In this document: in pieces, positions 39,501-54,500 of the stretch
Layout of the letters: the number at the start of each line of letters is the position of its first letter
Position numbering within the stretch: position 1 is the first letter of the stretch
Assembly: GCA_963169105.1 (NCBI GenBank)
Contig: OY720636.1
Location: 73,520,123-73,584,122, forward strand
Length of the DNA stretch: 64,000 nt
Source: Ceriagrion tenellum
Lineage: Eukaryota > Arthropoda > Insecta > Odonata > Coenagrionidae
Reading direction: 5' to 3'
The notes under the pieces: model-generated
The model's input: only the letters and a program-made list of their open reading frames with translations
The model's database searches: none
Told to the model about the DNA's origin: nothing
Program-made: the position numbers and the translations under genes

Positions 39501-42500
39501 GTGCATTCACAGTCAACGAGATTTAAGTTCACTAATATGTGATGTAGTTAAAACTTTACTTTTGTTGCTGAATTCTTCGTCATCACACACATCTTCGCTC
39601 CGCTCTTCCATTTTCCAATGCTGTTGCATTTCTAATAGTTCTACATCAGTTAATTCTTCTTTATTAGCCTCAATCAGGTCCTGAATGTCTTCAGCCTCCA
39701 TTTAGTCTAAACTGATGATGTGTGCTAGGTCAACTGTTTCATTAATTACGTCCTCAGGTATATCAAAACCAAGGAAGTCAATCGCATAGTCATCCCAAAG
39801 ATTTTTCCAAACTGCATTCATAGTTTTTTCGGAGACCTCACCCCAAGATTTTGATATATTTTCAATGGCCTGTCGGATATTATAACAGTGCCAAAATTCT
39901 TTCAAGCTCATGCCGGCTTCACCCTCAGTTGCCCTTACAGCTTGGTTGAAAGTCTCTCTTAAATAGTATGCCTTGAACGTTGAAATTACACCCTGGTCCA
40001 TTGGCTGTAGAATCGATGTAGTGTTCGGAGGTAAGTAAACATCCTTTACCTCTGAACATAAATCACTCAAATTTCATGGATGCCCAGGAGTGTTATCTAA
40101 TACCAACAGTGCTTTGAAGTCAAAATTTTTTTTGGTGCAGTACTCTCGTACAGCTGGGCAGAAATTGGTTGTGAACCACTTTTCAAAGACGATAGTGGTT
40201 ACCATGCCTTCTTATTAGCTTCTCATAGGACAGGTAAGCTTTGCTTATGGCAACCTTTAAGAGCCCTAGGGTTTTCCGAATGATAAACAATCATTGGTTT
40301 AAGCTTAAAATCCCCAGTAGCATTTCCACTGAGCAATAATGTAAGTCTATCCTTTGAAACTTTGAACCCTGGCATTGGTTTTTCCTCAACAGAAATATGT
40401 TCTGGAATGCATCCTTTTCTACAACATTCCAGTCTCATCGGCATTGAAAATCTGATGAGGTGAATATCCTTCCTTTTCTATCATGGCCGCTAATTCAACG
40501 ATAAATGCGGCTGCTGCGCTTTCGTCCGCACTAGCTGACTCTCCACAAACAGATATATTATGCAACTTATACCAGGCTTTGAAGCAATTAAACCACCCAC
40601 GGCTGGCAGTAAATGTTTCTACATTGGAACTGGCTCTTGGCAATTCATCGTACAAACGCTTAGCTTTTGTTTGAATCGCCAACAGACTTATAGGTATATG
40701 CTTCTCAACTAAATCTTCTATCCATACATTTAAAATTCTTTCCATTTCCATAATAGTCTCACATCTATTTCTCGTTCCTATCCTGACGTCAGCCGAAGGA
40801 GTTGGTATTTTTCCATACTTCTTGATTTTATCTGCATTCTTTATGATAGTCCTTACAGTGAGACCAGCGAGAGATAATGTTTTGCAAATTTCATGTTGCT
40901 GCTGTCCAGCATCAAGACGTCGCAAGATTTCTAACTTGATGCCAAGTGATATTGTTTTCCTTTTCTTCTTCTCCGGCAGCCTATTATCATTCATTGCCTT
41001 ATTTTTTACAGGGAAAAAGCATAATTAGAAATTTATAAACACACAACAATATAAAACTCGTGAACATACTCAGAATACAGTTGAAAGGTTCATTCATCAA
41101 TAAATTCTATTATGTGGTAATGACGTAATGTGGACGAAAGCCTTGATGAAATCATTTTTCTTCATTCTATTCACTGTATTATTCAGAATATTTAGTATTG
41201 AATTTTTTTCACAGATTGTCTCTTTCAGTAAAAAAAAACACTTAGCAGAACACATGAGAACACAGTTCTGACAGGTGACGGGTGCACGAAACGAAGCGAT
41301 CGCGGGATTTTCAAGAGCGTTTATGCGGAACTGGAGAGCGCTAAAGTGGAACAGGGTCATAAAATATTTTCAGCGCTAATGCGGAACAGCGCTAATCGGG
41401 GAGTGGGTTTATATAATTATAATTTTCAATCAGGATATTTTGAAGGCATGGAAGGATCACCCAGGGTATTTTTTGAAAGGTATAATGAAATACTTGGAAG
41501 CTGTTTATTAATGAATGGACTCCAATGAAAAACCATTTGTCTTACTGTTTCGTTCTTTACTATGCTATACTTTCTTTCACTTCCTTGACACCTTTGTTAC
41601 TAATCCTTTCTTTTCTACCTCTTAGCTTACAAACAAACATTTTCCTTTTTATCATGGTCTTTAATATCCATCATATATTGCTACTCCCCACCATCTGGGA
41701 TTTCCAGATTTTTGGGGAATAAATGGGGTGCTTGGTACACAGGTTCATACAATTGGATTGGATCCATAGCTCATTATCATTGGTACCCAATCATTAGAAA
41801 ATTGTTTATCAATATAAAAGTTCAAGTAAATGTTTCCAAGAGAGCAAATGAACACAAGTCAACTTCTATGGCAATATGCCTTGTGATTTTTGTGGTGTGA
41901 ATTTCTAATTTTATAGCTTCATGGTATTTCCCTTGACTAGAGACCAATGTTTTGTTTTTTTTGCTTAACTGCTGCTTTATATACTGTATTTGTGTTCCTG
42001 TTCAAGTGATAAAGTGATGTGATAATTGTTCAAGTAATGTTCAAATGATAATGTGATAAAATGACTCAACTTACAAAATTTTTTTTCTTGTCAAAATTCC
42101 CCTTACTCATGTTGTTGTTTTGAAACTTGAATTGCATTCAATGGCTTCAAAGTCTTTTTTTCTTTTCAAAATACAATGAAATTAAAAATTGCCTATAAAT
42201 TTGAATTGGATGATCTACCCCATGCTTCTCCTCTTCAGTAGCATCCACTCATGAGGTAGGAATTTATCCCGTTTATGTGAAAACAAAAATATTGCCGTCT
42301 TGTGTTACCTTGATAGATGTACATTACTACATTACATCAGATTTTGTTATGATAAGATATTTACATATACATACATTTTCGTCGGTTCTCTCCATCAATT
42401 TGTTCAATATCAAATTATACATCACAGCAAGTTACACTATCACAAGATTCTTCTTAACTCCACCACAGGCTAGTGAAACAAAGTGACAGCTTGCCAAAGT

Positions 42501-45500
42501 ATTCAGTTATAACCTGGTATTTGGTATTTTAATCCATGGTTCTTGGAACAACCTATAAAGCTTTTAGTGTCTATTGGTGTACTTAATCCATATTTTAAAA
42601 TTCCTGGCATTAGCAATTACCAATGAATATTTGTATCACCATCAGAGGAAAGCAGTCACCCCAGACAAGCCAGAAACTCCCAAGGCTCCTTCAAGAGGTG
42701 GTGGTGGTGGCAGCAGTGGTGGAGGCAGTGTCAGTGGTGGACCTATAGAAACTGTTACTTCTCCATATGACAGATTTGCTCCAAGACAGGCATATCCAGA
42801 CACTCCTGCTTTGCGTCAGTTAAGGTAATTTTTTATTTAATAAACATCCAATATTGACATTTTTCTTAGTGTGTTAGTATGCATGTTCATTTACCCTGGA
42901 ATTTTCGTTTAATTGTGAGCTTTTTGACATGATCTAAATCAGGGGTGGCCAATTCGCGGGCCGCATGCAGCCCACTTTGAACATTTTTCCTGCCCGTGAG
43001 ATTCATCACATTTGAATACAATAACTTTAACACAATAATAATAACTCATTATGTTTCAATTTTTCACTCCAAAAAAATGTCTATAGTGGGTCTAAATCTA
43101 ATATAGGGATATATAATTTTATACGCAGCCCGCAGAGTTAGGATGCATTTCCAAAGTGGCCCTCAAGATCATTTTGGTTGGCCACCCCTGATCTAAATTT
43201 TCTCATTTTGCATCTTAAGTATTGAAATTTACTTGTTAACCTGTTTACTTGTTTACCTGTTACCTGTATTTATACCTGTACTGATAGATTTGCACCTTTC
43301 TAATTTTTCTGCTAGGGAGCCTAGAAAGTCCAAAAGATCAGTAACTTAGGATAAATTAGTTTATTGACGTAAATATTTTTACTGTTGGCCAACTTTTAAC
43401 CATAACCTTCAACCTAAATGTTGATTTGATGGTTGAGGGTGAAACTCTGGAATCACGAAATCCTTGAGAATCTTAAAAATTATGTGTCAGGGTGTACCAC
43501 CAGTGGCTTTGTGCAATAAGTAGGCTCAATCAATTCGTGGAACATCCAGTGGTGAGTCTTATTTTCCGACATGCAATACATTCCATTTATATTTACCTAC
43601 TTGTGATATTTGCCAGTAAGTTAGAAATGAAATTCATGATCACAGTGCATTTCACTCTATGTGAGAAAGCTGACTATGCTGATCAGCAAAATTTACTTCA
43701 CATTTTTTGAGACTCTAGTCAAGGTAGCTGATACACACTTGCACTACCACTCCTTGGGCGTCCATTGTGTTTGTTGCCGGGAGAGCGAATTTATCCCGGC
43801 CAGCAAAACCGAGGTTGTGTTCGCTGCATATTAAGTTTCTCTGTGATCCCGGCCGTGATAAGCTTTGGCTTTGTTCGCAAATCCGTGACATCATGCCCCT
43901 CACGTCATCATTTTCCAGCAATATGGTGCTTCCGGGAGAAGCTGAAGGGAACCAAAACAAACATTCAGGGAGATGAGAAATGAATATTTGTCTTTATGTT
44001 TATTTTGTGATCCGATCCGAGAGAAAATGTTGGTACTATATTTTTAAAAGTATATTCATTCAAAGTTCACTGACTGTACTCACAATAGCTTAGTTACTAC
44101 TATTATTCTCCTTTGAATGGTTTTTTTTTCGCAAACGAATGTCTTACTCAATGTAAACACTACGAAAAATTCGCTGAAATAATGCAATGTGGCCATATGG
44201 AGGATTTTTATTGTGTCATTAATTCAAGGTTAGTCAATTGCCAAAGGTTTGTTCAATCACAAGTTAATAGGTTTCGTGAATCTTTTAACTTAAATATTCG
44301 CATACAAGTTAGCCGCCAGGTTTTAGTAGAATGACATTTAGTATCCTCGGTGTTATATTCTAAAACTTGATTTGCATACCTTATGGTGGGTACTGTAGTA
44401 CCTTTTGCATTTGTTTTCATTTCTGTGGCTAGGGAAATAAAATGTACTGCAGTAAACCACGTTACATGAGTGTTTATCTACTTTGATCTAATAAGTATTA
44501 GTAGAGGAAAAAAAATTGTTCAATTGAGAGTCAACTGCTTTCAATTAAAGAGAATTTTAAATGGTAGACCATTAAAACCATCAACTAATCCATGATAAGT
44601 ATGCACAATTTAATCTTAGGTAGAATGAAGGTGTGCATAAGGTCAGTAATTCAAGTAATTTTAATATTGATGGGACAGGTAGTTCAACATTGAATATCAT
44701 CTCCTATTCATTTATTTTAGGGCCACCAGGTACTTCTTATTATTCATACTTTCAGGATGGTGCAACATTATCTTGAACTGGCTCATATAAGATTCCCCTT
44801 TAATCCTTACATTAGAACGACAACTTCTTATGTATACATATTTCTTAAATATAACAACTGTAAAAACATTAAGGCCATCACTGTAATAAACCTCTAGATC
44901 CAGCCCCTTGATGTACTCATGTGTGACAACACTTGGTGTTAGATAGGTTAGTGACAGTTAAATGTTAGCTGATCCATATAAATTGAAAGGATATGTCAGA
45001 AAATGATACAGATGGAGAGGACCATGTGTAGTTCAAAATCTCTGTTGCATCTTAAAATTGGAGAAGGTATGTTAAAATATGATTTTAGCATTAAACAACA
45101 CACAGTCATTCAATTAGACCTTTCTTTAAAATTACCTATTATTGTAAATATACCTAAGCATAATATTTCAACATTTTATGACAAATGCCTTGACAGTCAC
45201 ATTTGCTATGATGGTCAGTTACCATTTCTGTTTTTAAATAATATTTTCATTTACATATTTTTAAGCTCAGCATACCACTACCTTTCACTTTATATCTCAA
45301 TAATTTTCCTCCCTCTCCTTACACGAAACTTATCCCTTCAAGTGTGCCTTTCCAGACCCTCATTTTCTCTGGTACTCAATCCTCTGGTACTCAATACATT
45401 AATATCTCACCTTATACATGGAACCATAAATTTCCTTCTTTAAGTCATTTTCCTTCCATGCATCTCTTAATTTGCCTTCCTCTATCTATCCTCCCGACCC

Positions 45501-48500
45501 ATTTCCCACATGCCTCCTGTGTATTCTACCAGTCTCTACATGAGCTAATGATTTTGACCCATTGAAGACTACAAACCCAAACAAAGCTAACCTTTTTCTG
45601 TTATCTGTATGCTGCATCATGACTTGAGACAGTACATATCTCCCATCAGTGGATTCTTGAATACTGCTGACACCAGACTGCAAATCTCTGGAGTTCTAAA
45701 CCTTGCCAAAGTAAATTTCTACCCTACCTAACTTCATCCCAACATAGGTTTAATGTCTTCTGGCTCCATTTGTTCCTTCTCATTTTCCATTATCATTCTA
45801 TGTTTTGGACTTAGCTGGCTAGCCTATAGGTGTTAGGAAATATATCTGTAGATACTAGGACGACTAACTTCCCCTGACACCTGATTTTCATCCCATCTGG
45901 TATGTGTGACCCTGTCAGCTTTAATTACCATGGCTGATTCTCACCACAGCTCAACAGAACATCACTACATACCCACAATTAAAAATTGATGAAAACTAAT
46001 AAATTGACCAAAGGTCATGACAAGAGTGGTTGACTTAAATATTTGGTTTCATAAGAGTACTAGGGAAAAATATTCTCAAACAAAGTAGCAGTAGAATATC
46101 TTATTTATTTGACTAATTGATTATTAGAAAATAAATGAGTCTAACACTGGTTTTCCAAACCCTGAGGTTTCACTTTGTGTGAAATAATGATATTCATTAA
46201 TTTCAGAGCAGCAAACAGCTACTAACTAAAACAATTATGTACTAATGAGAGCATGGGTTTTCAAAGAATAGTGAATAGTCATTGATCACCAATACTTCTA
46301 CTATATGTAGGAGCCTCACTTCTCCATTATCTCCGTCATGTTATAAAAAGGGTGTTAGCGAAGGTATGAGTGCACTTTTGACCTAAATCATGGCAGTGAT
46401 ATTAAAGTTAAACTAGAACACATTAATATATTCTTAAATCTTAAATCATTTATTAAATCATTTAGAATACATTAAGTAGTTTTGCTGTAATCAAGTTAAT
46501 ATAAAGCTATAAAGATATTGGAACTGTAAAGGTATGATAATTGATAAGTTATTGAATACCTAGATAACTCAAGGCACATAGCTCAACACTCAATAGTATT
46601 CCTGTTTAATCCAAGAGCACAAGAAGGGAATATATTCTGCAGTGATGTCTTTAGCAATTAACATCTTTACTAGGTAATGGTATCAATATTAAAAATATAT
46701 GATTGATATGGAACCCTATGTCTTAGAATTTTAAGGTAGAGAAGTTCATCCTCTGTATAATAACGGGGTGTTTAGGAAACCTTAACATAATGGTCATTGA
46801 CCATGGAAATAATGAGATAGATTTTCTTAGAGTGAAGAATGAGAAAAGCCATGAAGAATACAGAAGATAAACCATAAAGACCATAAGGAAAGATCATTTA
46901 AGTACATGCACCCTCTTCACACCATTCCCATTGAGGACTGGCACTGTCAAAAAACTGAGTAAATTAGGAAAATTAGTCTCTTATAGTAATTTTCTTCTTA
47001 ATGCCATCTCCTTGCATATATATCTTGCTTCTTTTCCATTTCTTCATTCATGCTCTCTCCTATTCTTAATGACTCTTTACCTTCCTACTCTTATGAGTTT
47101 CCTTTGCAATGTCATTCACCCTCGACTTTCTTTCACATAATTCTGTCTACCATTGTAATTCCATAATAATTCTGTAAATCTACTCATCCATTCTCTCAAC
47201 CAGGCCAAACCAATTAAGAACACTTCTTTCATGAATGATAATTACTTGAGTGTGAGGGACGACAATTTTTAAAAAAGTTAATGATGGTATATACATTAGC
47301 TCCTCTAACCCCATAGATATGAAATATATCAAGCAACATTCAATAAAAAACACAATCAGAATATTTATCACCCATTATGACATTTATATTGTTCTTCCAC
47401 TTTGTTTACAGCATGGGAAATGAACATAAGTCACCGTATGCACAGCTGATTTTTCTTCTCTGAATCAAAACCTCTTTTGATTGACATCACTCATATGATA
47501 TGGTTAACATATGGTAAGAGCTAAACCACACTGTAAATTAAAAGCTGCTCAGAGTGTATTATTGGTAAAAATAATGAACACATAAGAGATCAGATATCTT
47601 GTTAACATTCTTAATATCCAATTGCTTCTTATTGTTAACCACTTCCACTGCTTCATTTAGTGTCATTGCAATACATAGATAGAGAACTCCTTACCTGTCC
47701 CCACCAGCAGCAATCAGGTAGCAGAGAAACTCATCAAAGCTCTATTGAGTAGGTTACCTATTGCATAAAATTGGTTCTGCTTAATGCTCGTAGTAATATT
47801 ATGCAGAGTGAGAGCGAATTCTGTTGTTTTACAACTTATGCAGGCCAATATCATCTAAGAAGATTCATCATTATATTCTGATAGTTGAGTTTAAACTACT
47901 ACACATGCTTATCATGTTAATAGGTATTTTATGGGTATAAGGCATTTCTTCTAGCACAGGTACAGATCATGTTAACACTTTGGATGTTACTAGTGAAACC
48001 ACACTATCAGACAACTGATTAATTAGCAATAACTTAATTAATAATTTGTTTTCTCCTACAATCACTTTCCAACTCATATGTAACGGCTAAAATATTTTGT
48101 GACAGGGAATATTGCATTGAAGCACACTAAAGTATAATTACTATCAATGGCATATTTCATTTCATATACCGTAATTTCAAAGGTGGGCTAATTTTATTAA
48201 CCTGTACTGCATCATGAGAAGAAAACAACAGCAAAAGTTTAACCGATGTAACTTCAGACAAAAAGTAATCGCCTTGGGATCAATTATTATCATTATATTG
48301 TTATATATATAAATGAATGAGAAATGAACACCATCAAATGTAAATGTTACGTCTTGGCTTCCCGTATTTCCACCAAACTTGCGAGTTAAGCTTCATCATT
48401 CCGAAGTAAATGATAAACCATTACTGTATTTGCCTACAAGCAAATCGATAATGGTGGAATAAGTTATGAATTTCGTACACAGTTAAATCCTTTAAAGATT

Positions 48501-51500
48501 TTCACTGGTTTAGAAGCACTGTAACTTATGGAAAATACTCAGTGCAAACAAACTCTTGCCTGAGTTTAACTTACTTCATCCATTGTGCTAAAAAAAAACA
48601 CACATTACACAAGCAAACTGCAGCAAAATAGGTTAGATCAGAAGCACCGTGACATTAAGGAAATTAGGATATATATAACCAGCGAACATAAAAGTTCGTT
48701 GATTCTCGGAATTCCAACAGAACACAAGAGCACATAGCAAAACATACTTCAAGAGGTGTTTCTGATTACACACTATAGTCCACAGGCATGTTGGAACTAA
48801 CTAAAACTGAACTTTTCACAAATAACGAATCTCCATTCCCAGAGCATATGATTATAAAACTCATAAGTACATTTTATTCAAAGACATTGCACGAAAGAAA
48901 ACAATTATCCACGAAGTATTTCCGGGGAACATAAACACACGGCTGTCGTGCAACATTTCACTAATATCTCCCGCCGTAAACCTCGGATTTCCTCCACTTT
49001 TGGTACATTGTGCCATTTTTGTGAATTCTGTATCACTTCTTACATGCTTCCTTGCCCCTTTTTCATCTTTAAATGAACCTCAAAAACTTAAAACTGGTCA
49101 TCATCTCACATGTAAACATCAACACAATACATAGTAACCAACCTCTCTCACGACTCTTCGGCCTGGGACAGAGCCAAACCACTCCCTGGGAGTCCCCGGG
49201 ACTCAACTCCTTGTTATGTCACGTGAGACAAATAGAATACAACCCAGGATAAACAGGCAAGTTAGGTCGGTTAGCGACCTAGTTACGGGAAATAGAATTG
49301 ACACCCTGGAGTCGGCCCCGGTGGCGGCGGGGTAAAGTCCCCGCCTGCTAACCCGAGGGTCGCGGGTTCGAGTCCCGCCTGGGTAGAAAGTTATCTGCCC
49401 AGGACATGGGTGTTTGTGAAATGAGAAATGAGTTATATGGAAGAGAGGACTGTATTGGCCTAATATCGCTCAAGTAAATAAAGAGTCCAATTCCTCCTCA
49501 AGCTACAACTAATCCAGGTATGTCTCTTCTATGGGAATTAGTGGTCACCTACAGGAGTTCTGAGTCCCGTGTCTTTGTGCTTACTCAGCCCATTCTTAAA
49601 GTAAACAAGTCAAGGTCTCAGACCAACTGAATTCAGTGGTATACTTACTACAGCTACTGCGAGATACATCTCCCTTTGATGCCCTTTCAGCTATCTTGTA
49701 CTTCTCAGATGTATCTTTCACGAAGTCCTTCCTATTTCTCAAAGAATTGGACGTTTTATCTTAATTTTATTGCTGAAGGGAACTCAGTAAATACAAAATG
49801 GCAGTGAAATCATTGGATAATCAATGCTCTAGAGTATATAATAATTTTTTTTCTAAAATCTAACCTGAATAATTGCATTGATGAGTTAAGTAAACCTTTA
49901 ACTTACCGATTTCAGGCATGACTTCATGGAAGGATCTAAAATTAGAATGAATATTAAAAGCTGCATTGTACTTATCCACAATAAAAAATAATTGTGGAAA
50001 AGTATGATTCGTCTTTTAATACTATTATTTATAATTGTGGAAAAGTACAATTCATCTTTTAATATGGATTCTAGTTTAAGTAAAACTTATTGATGGAGTG
50101 TAAAGTATAAATATTCTTATATTTCAGCGAGTATGCAAGGCCCCATGCGGGCTTCTCCCCTGGAGGATTGTCCCGATCGGGTGCCCTTGGTCTTCCTGCT
50201 CAATGTATTGACCCCATGCTTCATTATCAGTTGAATAGTATGTATGGGCCTGGATCCAGAGAAAGGTAAGCATGTGCCAAGTTCTGTATCAGATAATAAG
50301 AACATGTATGCTATGAATGTATAATGATTGGGAGTAAGGATGTTGTGACCATCCCTGAATTGCCTCATTTGTATACCATCGAGTAACTGAGTAAGGGTAA
50401 GGGAAGGGGGGAGACTGGCATAATGTTGGCGCTTTTGGTTGAGGGCAACATAGCGAATGTCATAGTTTTCCACCGATCAGAGAGATCAATTGAGGTGCTA
50501 TTACACTCATTAACATTATTGCAATGACAGAGGAAAAAAACTGGCTGCACTGCAGCTCTATATAGTAAAGTTATACAGTAGCTACTCGATAATATGAAGT
50601 TGGTAGGACCGAAAAATAGACGCTTCGTATTTTCGAACCTCTTTAATAAATTGCGAAAAGTATTTCCCCTCTCCCCCTCTGACTTCTCTGGTCTTTGGAA
50701 ATGTTTTGAAACGATTTATAGTCGTTATTCAAGAAAGCATTCAAAATAATGCCTTTTAATCATAAGCTAAATGTCACAAACGTTCATGAATTAACTATCA
50801 CCAATAAGTTCCCAATGCAAATTATTTTTAGTTTTATATCATTTTCTGTGCAAAATTTCTGTCCTGTTTAGAAGACGTATATAAAGCAAGTTCTGCATTT
50901 TTTTAATGAGACTTCAGCTTTGTTAATCTGTGGCTAATCAGGAAGTGCAACTGGTATGGGCATTGTTTCTAATATCTATGCAGTTAAGACAGTAGCTGGC
51001 TCGACCGTGCTTCCAATCACCCTTTCTTTATCACTCAATCAGATATAAAATGAGCAAAAAACTCACTCCAGGTTAAAAAAATCCTTCTCAAGGTCATTTT
51101 TGTGGTTTCTTCCCCTTCTCCTGCTGGATATACGAACTTGAGAAGAAATATAATTTTGTTCCAATTACTAATCACATGACGACAAATTGGGCGTAATCCG
51201 GACATTTTCCCTATCTTAATCATCTCGGAGTATGTTAAGTTTCTGGTTCTAAATGGTGATATTTTTTGGATTGATAGAATATTTATGTGGAGGTCGTTGA
51301 GAATGATACCGAAGAAAATAGAATCTCAGATCACGGTGCTGGAAAGAAGATTCAAATTAAATGTTCACATGTGAGCAATAGAAACCAGGAGTTCATTTTC
51401 AGGGCTAAAAAATTATAAGTCATCCAGAAGAAAGTATTTTTGTATGGACTTGCATTTTTCATTTTAGTGCCTTCTGAGTCTTTTAGGGGAAGGGAATAGT

Positions 51501-54500
51501 AAAAAAGTTGGTTTGCTGCATGGTATCCCAGTGGAAAACGTGGCCAGAAGATCTTCACTACAGTTATTTTTGGTATGCTTGATCCTGATGTACTTCCCGA
51601 AGTTTGCTGTTTTTTATTACGAGTGCTAAAATTGAATGGAAAAGACAGTCATTGGATTTGGCTAAGAAAGCCTCAATCATACAGGAATGTGAAAGAAAAA
51701 ACACCAACTAAACTGAAATCGGCCGACAATATGGTTTAACTTCATCCACCATGTTTACAATATTAGAAAACAAAGACAGATTTACTACTGCCTCTAAATT
51801 TGGAAATGTCGCAGGGAGTATCGAGAAACTGCAGCCAGCTGAAAATTTTCCTATAGAAAGTGTTATTTTAACAATTCAGTGAGCAGAGAAGTATTGCAAT
51901 TCCCATCAGTAGCCCAATTCTAAAAGTAAAAGCTGAAGAGTTTACCCAATGGATGAACACAAGAAGATATTAATTGGTGAAAGTACTCATATGAGTGCTC
52001 AACCTGTGGGCGGTTGGATGCCCATTCTGAATTTGATACTGGCAACATATGAGCCAATGGTAATTCATTATTTGGAGAAATTTGGTTAAGTACTGGTTTA
52101 AAATTCCTTCATTTTAAAAATATACTTTTGGAACATGTATGCTAATTATTTTCACCAATTTAGGATGTGTACAATGCAGATGAGACTGCTCTATTTTATA
52201 ATTTTTCTTCCGGAAAACAGTGGCTGTGAAGGGCCAACCATGCAACAAAATGAAGCCATTTGGATCAACAAGTCAAAGCATTCGCAATCATTTTGCAGCC
52301 AGCGAACTATTCCCTGTACCTACGAGTCAAATACCAATGCATGGATGTCATCGCAGATTTTTAGCAGTGGCTTCAGGCATTGCTCGCTCTCACCAATGTA
52401 AATTATGAAATTGCTAAGAAGTTGCTCACATCTCTTCAAATTATATTTATTTACCTGGTAGATTTGATTTTTTTCCACCCCTTGTTTATCATTGTTGCTA
52501 TAGAAATGGCCTACTGCTGCTATGATGCTCTTGGATTGCAGTAGCAGCAGTAGAATCCACTGTGGGAAACATTATCGATTGACTGATTTCGTTGGTTATT
52601 GCGCAGTAGTGTCAGTTGATTACAGAGTGCTTCAGCAGCACTGGCAGTGAATTTCGGAATATACCCCTTCATGAATTCTCTTCCTTCATGTTTCCTCACA
52701 TTGCTGTTGTATCCAAACATCACTAAAGTTTCAATTGCATTAGACACTTGGTGTCAAGCTTATACTATATGTAATTCAAACTATACTATATCTCTCAGCC
52801 TTCAACCCAAACAATGGGCTATGACCTACCTTGTATTAGTACAACCATGATATCATGTAAACAAATTCTACAAACTTGGATTCTATAGTGTCGTTTTTTG
52901 CTTCACCAAATGGCATTGAAAATCTTTGCCAATTGGTTCCATATGTAATGCCCAACTTCACTTTTATCTTGGACACAGTCTAATCTTCAGTTTTAATGTG
53001 GTGTCTTGGTCACCATTTTTCCTGGCTACTGTAGCCCATTTATCTAGTGGTAGCTGAGCATAAACATATTAGTGTATTTTATGCATACTGTGTTACTTTG
53101 AAATATATTTATGTACATCTTGTTTGTAGTGTGACCTCAAGTTGCTATAATTTTCTTCACCATTTTATTGTACTTGTTTTAGGCTTGAACTGGAGCACTT
53201 GGAGAGAGAGAAGAGGGAACGAGAAATTAGGGAATTGAGAGAGAGGGAGATAATGAATGAACGCCTTAAAGAGGAGTTGATGAAGAATGCAGCTGCAGCA
53301 GCGGCGGCTGCAGCTGCGGCGGCAGCTGCTGCCGGAACTCAGCCTCGTATGCCTAACCCCTTGGATCCTCATTGGCTGGAACTTCACCGAAGGTGAGCAG
53401 CATGGATTTTGTTAACCCTTTAAGTGTGGAGGAGACACATGTGAGTCACTGATGTATGGAGAAAGGTTTTTCAAGTATTTTACTCAGTTAGGGGCTCCAT
53501 TTCTGCTGATCAGAAGGGCTTCTGAATCAGTCAAAAGGTATGATGATGAGTGAGTTGTTCTTTGAAGTATTGGTCGAGATTGAGCCCAAGATGATATGAT
53601 TCCTTCTGATAATATGCTGGAAAAATGTCGTTCATTGTGGATGTATGCTTTCCATGGGTGCTTGGCTAACGTTGTGAGCCAAATATTGTAGGGGTTGACA
53701 AGACTCTTTGTGTTATTCTAATCTCTGAATCATTCCTGAGAAATGAATTCTGCTCTGAAAGGATTAAGCATTTAAATTCAGCTGCTGTCTTCAATTAGAG
53801 ATATGGATTCGTTTGTATTTTCCTTACTTCCGGTACACATTCATCTGACATGTAGCCGTATGTCAGAATCAGTAATGTCCATCAATATATTTCCTATCTG
53901 CTGACTGAAAGAAATACTTTTAACAATGTGGAAATTAAAATTTTCTCTTCTCCTAGGAAGGCAATTTAGAAGATTCTCTGGTTACCATTAGTTTCTGTGA
54001 AAGAATGAACTGCTCTGTAACAGTCTTAGCATTAGCTAGAAGTTTTGCAGTGAAAGTTTTTGAATAATTGAACATCTTGTTTAAATTTTTGCTTCTGAAA
54101 GTGTGGCTGTGACTGTATACTGCTCAATGGCTGGTCATCATTTTCTTGCTGCTTGATGAATTGTCAATTTAAGAGGGCATAACTTGTTTTGGCTTATGCC
54201 ATTCAGTCTTGTGTGGCCAGATTTTGGAACAAATCAATTAGTGTACTGCATTATGTTATTCACTCATTTAAATGCTGGAATGATACTTAGGTGGTCATCA
54301 TGATGATGCTATAGAATTTATCTCCCTTGACAGTGGATTCATTTATTGATTCTCCTTTTTTAATGAGAGATGTTTTTAGATCCTCTTTCATGCTTTCCTT
54401 GAGTAAAAAAGGACCATCATTATGGTTTTTTGCATGTGTGAGATCGGCTTCTTTCCAGTTAGAACTTTGGTGTCAATGAACAATGTATTGCTTGATGTTA

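Larger units (their letters stand above)
42825..50127 (+). other. Intron, 7.3 kb
   Basis: The intron contains a hAT MITE (42940-43190) and a tRNA-derived SINE (about 49312-49495). Region 43730-43980 is more GC-rich with repeated CCGGC/CCCGG words but shows no clear ends. From 44000 to 49300 it is AT-rich sequence without a recognisable gene or element. Confidence 0.85.

Noticed and set aside
45003..45443. 146 codon open frame in the 7.3 kb intron
   Set aside because: AT-rich, hydrophobic by composition, no recognisable motif and no splice context with Gug.
49315..49387. Possible functional tRNA gene
   Set aside because: It has a good B box, but the acceptor stem does not pair convincingly and it continues into a SINE-like body.
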